Shown: positions 20,013 to 26,324 of the stretch, in pieces
Layout: every line of letters starts with the position of its first letter
How positions within the stretch are numbered: the stretch's first letter is position 1
Source: Candidatus Liberibacter europaeus
GTDB taxonomy: Bacteria; Pseudomonadota; Alphaproteobacteria; Rhizobiales; Rhizobiaceae
Assembly: GCA_003045065.1 (NCBI GenBank)
Contig: PSQJ01000006.1
Location: 1-64,000, forward strand
Length of the DNA: 64,000 bases
Reading direction: 5' to 3'
The notes under the pieces: model-generated
Databases searched by the model: none
What the model was told of the DNA's origin: nothing
The model's input: the letters and a program-made list of their open reading frames with translations, nothing else
Translations under genes and position numbers: made by a program

Positions 20013-20379
20013 AAGGTAACTCTAGGTAACTCAGTGAGACATTCACAGAGTTACCTATTTTATACAGTGAAATCAATATCTTAGCTATAAAAAGTAACTT
20101 AGAGGTAACTCAGTGTTTTTCACAGAGTTACCTATTTTATATAGTAAAAACAAGTACTTAAGCTAAAAGGTAACTCAGTGATTGATTTTTAAGGAAAAAA
20201 ACCCACGTGAGGAGTGTGTAATTTTAAAAAATTTTCTTTTACACACACGCTATATATAGAGTTTTCCCCCGATCACTGAGTTACTGAGTTACCTTTGCAT
20301 CTAAGTGTTTGTTTTTACGGGGTTTTATAGGTAACTCAGTGCTAAAAACCAGAGTTACCTAGAGTTACCTAGAGTTACC
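20013..20379. repeat. Array of GGTAACTC / GAGTTACC octamers (11 perfect copies plus degenerate ones)
   Basis: Perfect octamers at 20014, 20024, 20047(inv), 20103, 20124(inv), 20168, 20285(inv), 20329, 20351(inv), 20361(inv), 20371(inv). Confidence 0.95.
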
Positions 20380-20407
20380 TTGTTGTTTTTACAGTGTTTT
20401 TTGAGTT

Positions 20408-20998
20408 TTAACTGTGTTGTAACTGCTTTTTTTCTTGCTTTTTAGCCTTTGCAACACTTTTAGGTACAACGATTTCGTCACCAAAGTAGATCCAATCTAG
20501 TGGTTTACCTATTGCTTGTTTGATTTTCTTAGCTGTTTCTATACGGGGGATTCGTTCACCTTTTTCCAAATCGAATATATAGACACCTGTTACTTTTCCG
20601 AATTCTACCCTGTTCAATCCAAGTTTCTCTCTTATCTTTTTAAGTCTCAAGCCAATAGCTATAGGATCTAATGTTTTACACCTTACGTTTTTAGGCTTAT
20701 GCTCCTTAAGGAATCTTTCACCCTCATAGATCCAATCGAAAGAGGCCCCGAATTCATTACGTAGGAACAAAGTGTAGTTAATACTGGTGGTGCTTCTACC
20801 GTTTTCAAATTTACAAATATCTGCTGTAGATATTTTAGATTTAGATTCCATTTCCTCTAAGGTCATATCTTTAGACTTACGTATTTCCCTGATACGATAG
20901 CCGACAGCTTCCCATTCTTGTCGTATTTCTGGTGTTATGATCATGGGATAGTCATGACTCAAATTCCATAAACTGATCAAGGTAGATTCCCTAAACAT
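20408..20998 (-). CDS. Phage repressor with two XRE-type HTH domains
   Basis: IREIRKSKDMTLEEMESKSKISTADICKFENGRS and LKKIREKLGLNRVEFGKVTGVYIFDLEKGER. Confidence 0.8.
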   Translation of the reverse strand: MFRESTLISLWNLSHDYPMIITPEIRQEWEAVGYRIREIRKSKDMTLEEMESKSKISTADICKFENGRSTTSINYTLFLRNEFGASFDWIYEGERFLKEHKPKNVRCKTLDPIAIGLRLKKIREKLGLNRVEFGKVTGVYIFDLEKGERIPRIETAKKIKQAIGKPLDWIYFGDEIVVPKSVAKAKKQEKKQLQHS

Positions 20999-21029
20999 TG
21001 TTAACCCTTTGTAAACACGGTGTTATTAG

Positions 21030-21090
21030 ATATTAGGTATATTTCCTAATTATTCTCTTGACTTACTAGGAATTATACCTAATAATACCA
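21030..21090. promoter_or_regulatory. Divergent operator/promoter region, copy 1
   Basis: TTAGG-N7-CCTAA and CTAGG-N7-CCTAA dyads flanking TTGACT-N17-AATAAT; near-identical to 30160-30220. Confidence 0.8.
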
Positions 21091-21172
21091 TAAATTAAAG
21101 AGAAAGTCATTAAGTAAATGAGTAAAAAATCTCTTAATTTTCAAAGGTTTAATGAGTTAATGGAGCAAAGAG

Positions 21173-21338
21173 ATGAACAGAGAAGAGAGAATAGCGAAAC
21201 TGACAGAGGAAATAAGCGAAACTGACAGAGGAAATAGATGATTTAACGGAAAAGTGTATTGATCGTCTCGGGGATGAGAGATTTTGTGAAGAGCTGGAGC
21301 CTATTTTAAGAGAGATAAAAGCTAAGTTAAAGGAGTAA
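21173..21338 (+). pseudogene. Small ORF frameshifted by a 22-bp tandem duplication
   Basis: agcgaaactgacagaggaaata occurs twice (21193-21214, 21215-21236); removing one copy gives MNREERIAKLTEEIDDLTEKCIDRLGDERFCEELEPILREIKAKLKE*. Confidence 0.75.
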
Positions 21339-21342
21339 GAAG

Positions 21343-21537
21343 ATGACTAGAGTGGAACAGATGAAAGAACTTAGTATGAGATTGAGGGTGGTCAACACTT
21401 TGATATCTGTAGAGGATTTAGACGGATGTTTGCCAGAGGATTTAAAGCTGATGAGAGTTAAGTTGATGAATAATGTTATAACCACGGCTGATAGCTTGAA
21501 GGGAAGTGATACTCCTTTCTTTATTCCATCTAGATAA
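21343..21537 (+). CDS. Small phage early protein
   Basis: 64 aa, ATG 4 nt after previous stop, rightward operon. Confidence 0.55.
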   Translation: MTRVEQMKELSMRLRVVNTLISVEDLDGCLPEDLKLMRVKLMNNVITTADSLKGSDTPFFIPSR

Positions 21538-22086
21538 TCAAGGAGTAAAGAAGGAGTCATAGCCAAAGAGGCTTAATAGGAAGATGGGGTGCACACAACT
21601 ACACCCCATCTCACAACTCCAAAAACAAGAAGAAAAGAGAATGAACAAGAGATTTGCTTAACCTGATAAGGGGATACGCAACACTACCCCCCTTATAAAC
21701 CAACCCTATATCCAAAGGGTGTACTCAAAAATAAATAAAGATACAAATGAAACTTAAATCCAACCTTAATTATGTCAAGTTAGTTATTACACTTTATCAC
21801 TGGTTAATTTAGCAATGAAAAGAAAGAAGCTGATAAGAAATTTCTGTTCTGACGATAGGTGTAGAGCAAATTTGACAATTCATCCTATTAATTCCGTTGA
21901 AAATGGAGAAGATGCGCGCAAAAAATGAAAAGATTCACGATATGAGCCTAGATTAATCATAAGATTCACAACTACACCCCATCTCACAACTCCAAACAAA
22001 AGAAAGAGAATGAATAGGGCTACTTTACAGAACCAATAAAACTCACGGGTAAACGACATGATCACGTTCTTCGTGATATCGAGGTT

Positions 22087-22764
22087 ATGCTAAAAGACTT
22101 AGAAGTTAACCACCCCAAATTTGGGGCGGTTGATTTTCAAGGAACGTACAAGGACAAGAAAGGTGAAACTCGCAAATGTTATCATCTTCCTAAACGAGAA
22201 TGTTTAATTTTAGTCTCTGGTTATGATGTTAATTTGAGAGCTAGAATTATAGACAGATGGGCAGAATTAGAAGTTGAAAAACGACAACAGGTTAAAGTTC
22301 CTAAAGCGGTTTCGCCTAGTACACTGTTAAGGGTACATAAGCATCTTGAACTAATAGCTAAACAAGCCGGTCTTACAGACAATCAGCTTTTGTTAAAGGT
22401 TAACCGAGGGGTTACGAAGATAACCGGAGTTGATCAGTTAGAAGCTATGGATATTAAACATCTGTCCTCTTCTGATAATGACGAGTATTTAACTCCTACA
22501 TTAATAGGTAAAAAGCTTAATCCAGAGATGAGTGCTAAAAATTTAAATAAGCTTTTATTGAGATTGGGACTACAGACGTCTAAGACAGATGGTGGCTATA
22601 TACCAACAGCTAAAGGATTGGAGCTAGGGGGTAAATTGTGTGATGTGGCTATGCAGCATGTAGATGGTTCAACTCAGCAATTAAAATGGAATTCAAATTT
22701 GTTAATTCCTTATATACAGGCTGAGTTTGATAGCAACCAAAACAAAAGGGTTAATCTACAATGA
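22087..22764 (+). CDS. Rha-type phage regulatory/antirepressor protein, N-terminus truncated
   Basis: LTGKRHDHVLRDIEVMLKDL readable in frame from 22018 but preceded by in-frame TAG (22015); C-terminal domain shared with 32388-33203. Confidence 0.7.
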   Translation: MLKDLEVNHPKFGAVDFQGTYKDKKGETRKCYHLPKRECLILVSGYDVNLRARIIDRWAELEVEKRQQVKVPKAVSPSTLLRVHKHLELIAKQAGLTDNQLLLKVNRGVTKITGVDQLEAMDIKHLSSSDNDEYLTPTLIGKKLNPEMSAKNLNKLLLRLGLQTSKTDGGYIPTAKGLELGGKLCDVAMQHVDGSTQQLKWNSNLLIPYIQAEFDSNQNKRVNLQ

Positions 22765-23261
22765 ATGAAACAGAAGACATAATGAAACACACATACGCCT
22801 TTTGGACGTTACCATACAGGACTGATAAAAATTATAGGATCGGCGTATGTGTTGATGGGGAAAGTAGTAATACATTAACGGTAGTAGATTTCTTTGCTTA
22901 TGATTATGACTCATACCATTCTGATATTCTTGGATGGTTCGATGCTGAAAGAGGTTGGTATGATAGTAGTTTAAGCTCCTCTGAAGACCTTTTTAAGTTC
23001 CTGAATGCCGATAAAATATCAATTGTAGGGGACGATGACAACCCAGAAACTCTAACCATAATTTTAAATGAAGATATACCCCCTGTAGATGCCGAAGAAG
23101 ATGAAGAGGATGAAGAAGATGAATCGGATATTACCCTCGAAGATATCAAATCTGGATTATATACTTTATCAAAAGGGGAATTGGAAGCTTTTAAGAATAT
23201 AGTAAAAGCCGCCTATGATTACAAAACAAGCTTTTTCCCTTCTAAGGAGCCTAAACAATGA
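22761..23261 (+). CDS. Hypothetical acidic protein
   Basis: 166 aa with DAEEDEEDEEDESD run; 4-nt overlap with upstream CDS. Confidence 0.65.
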   Translation: MNETEDIMKHTYAFWTLPYRTDKNYRIGVCVDGESSNTLTVVDFFAYDYDSYHSDILGWFDAERGWYDSSLSSSEDLFKFLNADKISIVGDDDNPETLTIILNEDIPPVDAEEDEEDEEDESDITLEDIKSGLYTLSKGELEAFKNIVKAAYDYKTSFFPSKEPKQ

Positions 23262-23587
23262 TGACCCCTACAGCGGGAGCTATATTAGCGTCTTATGTTA
23301 CGCTTATGTTCATTAGTGCGGTTCTCGTAGGATGCTTTATGGCTATATCTGCTGCAAAATATGAGTGTTCACATACTGAAGAAGACAAGCACAACGCAAG
23401 AGCATTTGCTAAAAGAATATCAATATTAATTCAGATTTTCGTAATGAATGTTCATTTGTATTGGTTATTTAGCTCTGTGTTTGCCTTTGGCTTATTGGCT
23501 GAATGGTCGGCTATTCCTTTTATTATCATGTGTAGTTTTGGTTCTATTGGCTGGTGGAAGTTTAAAAACAAGGAACAAAGCGAATGA
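23258..23587 (+). CDS. Small multi-TM membrane protein
   Basis: 109 aa, three hydrophobic segments; ATGA overlap with upstream CDS. Confidence 0.6.
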   Translation: MMTPTAGAILASYVTLMFISAVLVGCFMAISAAKYECSHTEEDKHNARAFAKRISILIQIFVMNVHLYWLFSSVFAFGLLAEWSAIPFIIMCSFGSIGWWKFKNKEQSE

Positions 23588-24162
23588 ATTTAGAAGAGCA
23601 AGTGGGTAGTTTGCGTAAAAAAACAACGTATCGAATTTTAGAATATCCAATCGAAACCATTTTAGAAAAATACAATACTAAGCAGGAAGAAATAGCTTCT
23701 GCGGATTATGAACATGCCGATACGGCGATATATGTACCTTGGTATCAACGTAGATTTATATGGAATAAAACAAGACAATCTAAATTCATAGAATCTGTGT
23801 TTATGGATTTGCCAATACCTTATGTGTTCCTTGCAGATATCGGACGGAAAGATGCGTTCCTTGAAATTATAGACGGTCGCCAAAGAATAGAAACTTTGAA
23901 TCGCTTTGTGCGTGGACAGCTAAAAATCCAAAATCTGGGATTGCTAAAAGAACTGAGCGGTTTATATTTTAAAGATTTTCCCGTGGGGATGCAAAGGAGA
24001 TTTCTTGCGACTCCCCTTAGAGCGGTTATGTTTTTAGGTCAATGTGATGAACAGTATATAGAGGAAATTTTCACTAGATTAAATTTAGGGGTGCCTGCCC
24101 TGACCCTAAAGGGTTTTCGTAGGAAGTCCTCCGTTTGTTGGAAGAACAAGCTAAATTCATAG
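23584..24162 (+). CDS. DUF262-family (ParB-like/GmrSD N-domain) protein, possibly truncated by frameshift
   Basis: VPWYQRRFIWNKTRQSKFIESVFMDLPIPYVFL...LEIIDGRQRIETL. Confidence 0.8.
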   Translation: MNLEEQVGSLRKKTTYRILEYPIETILEKYNTKQEEIASADYEHADTAIYVPWYQRRFIWNKTRQSKFIESVFMDLPIPYVFLADIGRKDAFLEIIDGRQRIETLNRFVRGQLKIQNLGLLKELSGLYFKDFPVGMQRRFLATPLRAVMFLGQCDEQYIEEIFTRLNLGVPALTLKGFRRKSSVCWKNKLNS

Positions 24163-24215
24163 ATGAAGTTATGGAGCAAGGATTGCAATCTGTGTCATAG
24201 TCTTTTTTTTTTGGA

Positions 24216-25076
24216 TTGGTAGTATTAGTAGGTTGTGGAGTATGGAAAATGGTTGAAATAAATGAAGATAATACTATAAAGTTGAATTTAGCTTCTCAAG
24301 AAACAAAGAAGGACGATTCAATGGCGAAACCCAAAAAACCTAAAATAACATTTAAAGGGGACATAGAAGAGCTAAAAGCTATAGTAAAAAATGCAGGGTT
24401 GAAGGGGCAGTGGGAAACGTCAAGTGATAACAATATACAGTATAGATTCAATAGTTCCCTTGGAGGGATTCTTGTGTGGTATTTAAAAGGAACTCTTCTT
24501 TTTCAAGGCAAAGACTCAGATAAAACTTTCCATGAAAATCTGTATAATGCACTATCCCAAAATCGTACGGATGAAACTAGCTTACGTAGTATTAATCAGA
24601 AGTCAGTATTTGTTGTTCATGGTCACGATAGAGACTCTAGAGATCAGTTGGAATTGATACTCCATAAATTAGGAATCTCAGAACTAGTTATACTTCAAAA
24701 TACTGCTGGATCAGGATTAACTATCATTGAAGAGCTTGAAAAGGAAATAGGGAAACATAACAAAACTAATCACTTTGGTATTGTTCTATTGACTCCTGAT
24801 GATTATGGATATCCAAAGTACAAAAGCGATAATGAAAGAGAACCCAGAGCTAGACAAAATGTAGTATTGGAAATGGGAATGCTTCTTTCTTCTGTTGGCA
24901 GAGAAAATGTAGTTATTCTACAGAAAGGAAATTTAGAAAGACCATCAGATGTACAGGGTATTATATATTTACCTTTTAACGAGCATGTAAAAGAAATAAT
25001 ACCTAAATTAGCTTCAAGATTGACAAAGGCGGGATTTGCAATTAGTCCAGACGGTATCAGTAAGGCATCCTCATGA
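24216..25076 (+). CDS. TIR-like predicted nucleotide-binding protein (likely start ATG 24321)
   Basis: SVFVVHGHDRDSRDQLELILHKLG...HFGIVLLTPDDYGYPK...RARQNVVLEMGMLLSSVGRENVVIL matches the PF10137-type TIR-like pattern; AAGGA ribosome-site candidate before ATG 24321. Confidence 0.8.
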   Translation: MVVLVGCGVWKMVEINEDNTIKLNLASQETKKDDSMAKPKKPKITFKGDIEELKAIVKNAGLKGQWETSSDNNIQYRFNSSLGGILVWYLKGTLLFQGKDSDKTFHENLYNALSQNRTDETSLRSINQKSVFVVHGHDRDSRDQLELILHKLGISELVILQNTAGSGLTIIEELEKEIGKHNKTNHFGIVLLTPDDYGYPKYKSDNEREPRARQNVVLEMGMLLSSVGRENVVILQKGNLERPSDVQGIIYLPFNEHVKEIIPKLASRLTKAGFAISPDGISKASS

Positions 25077-25089
25077 CCTAAGACCCCCT

Positions 25090-25242
25090 CTAATGCATAG
25101 ATAATTTCAACAATATACCTATAGCAGATACGAATATAGAAAATATTACACCCATAAACCATTTAGTTGGATTGTTTATTGCGTCTTTAAGCTCTGTCCT
25201 AACGTTTGCAACTTCTTTGCTAACCTTAGAGCTATACCCTGT
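25090..25242 (-). pseudogene. Remnant of small coiled-coil/TM protein gene
   Basis: Reverse reading TGYSSKVSKEVANVRTELKDAINNPTKWFMGVIFSIFVSAIGILLKLSMH*, with in-frame TAA and no start. Confidence 0.45.
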
Positions 25243-25289
25243 TTAAGCGTTAAAACTACAAACTTAAGGTAAGTGAATATCTATTAGTC

Positions 25290-25781
25290 TTATGCATGAC
25301 CACTACATTCATTCTTCATATAGGGTAAAAGCTCCGCATCCCTTTTACGATTATAGGATTCAGAGTCAAGATCTAAGGCTTCTACTAAGTTTTTTAGTTG
25401 ATTCAATTCCTGTGGATCGTGTCGATCTTTGTTATTACGCTCCATCATTGCCTTACAATGGCGACTTATTTCACTCAACATAAGATCTAATGCTTCATTC
25501 CCTGAAATAGAAATTTCTTTAAATTTAAATCCCTCTTCTAAAATTCCATTTAGAAAAGCAATAGGAGCATTTAGGGAAACGCTACCAGGAGACGGAATAC
25601 TAATTCCTCTTTCCTCAGCTTCGTCCAACCATTCAAGCATAGCCGGTTCTAAATGTTGTAGTGCCTCTTCTGGTGTCTTTCCAACAGCCATACATCCTAT
25701 GAAATCTGTAGAAATAGCAATGAAATCATCCTCATCTTTGATGATTAATTTTGGGTAGCGATTAATATCCACACTTATCAT
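25290..25781 (-). CDS. hicB: HicB-like antitoxin
   Basis: YPKLIIKDEDDFIAISTDFIGCMAVGKTPEEALQHLEPAMLEWLDEAEERGISIPSP. Confidence 0.8.
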   Translation of the reverse strand: MISVDINRYPKLIIKDEDDFIAISTDFIGCMAVGKTPEEALQHLEPAMLEWLDEAEERGISIPSPGSVSLNAPIAFLNGILEEGFKFKEISISGNEALDLMLSEISRHCKAMMERNNKDRHDPQELNQLKNLVEALDLDSESYNRKRDAELLPYMKNECSGHA

Positions 25782-26071
25782 CTCCTTAACCTTTTTTTTT
25801 CTCCATTGGCTCTATGCGCACATTCTAAGTGTGCGTTACATAGGTTAACAAAAGCCTTTATATAGATTTTATGTATAGGTTTTGCATATGGAATAGTTAA
25901 ATGATTTCTTAAATATGGGCTGGAAACCTTATAGTGGCTCCCTCTTTTAGGGGGGCTCATCTTCAAAGTAGTTACTTCACAGACCTTTTTAACATCTTCT
26001 AATCTCCAATTTCCTTTAGGGTTAGCCTTCATTTTACGTAATATTTCAGCAACTTCTTCAACTTTAATCAT
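25778..26071 (-). CDS. hicA: HicA-like mRNA interferase toxin
   Basis: KRGSHYKVSSPYLRNHLTIPYAKPIHKIYIKAFVNL; 4-nt overlap with hicB. Confidence 0.7.
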   Translation of the reverse strand: MIKVEEVAEILRKMKANPKGNWRLEDVKKVCEVTTLKMSPPKRGSHYKVSSPYLRNHLTIPYAKPIHKIYIKAFVNLCNAHLECAHRANGEKKRLRR

Positions 26072-26324
26072 AATTTAACCCAAAAAGAAAGATAAATATG
26101 ATTTGCAAGCGTTATTTCTATTGCTTTTCAATTTTTTACCTCTCATACGTACGTTTAAGCAACTATAGGTTAGGTAGTATCCCATGTGACACGCTTTGGC
26201 AAGTAAAGAGTCTGCTGCTTAAAACCTTAAACTATGTATCTTTTGTCTAAATATTTGATTTTGTTTTATATTATTTTTTTTTTGTAAAACAGGCATCAAC
26301 CGTTTGTTTTTGTGATCTTTTGCC

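Noticed and set aside
20013-20379. Octamer array as a CRISPR-like array
   Set aside because: Core only 8 bp, in both orientations, irregular spacing; not repeat-spacer structure
22904-23149. Minus-strand ORF with poly-Ser
   Set aside because: Complement of the acidic GAA/GAT run of 22761-23261
24803-25162. Minus-strand 119-aa ORF
   Set aside because: Mostly antisense to the TIR-like gene; not the frame of the TM remnant at 25090-25242
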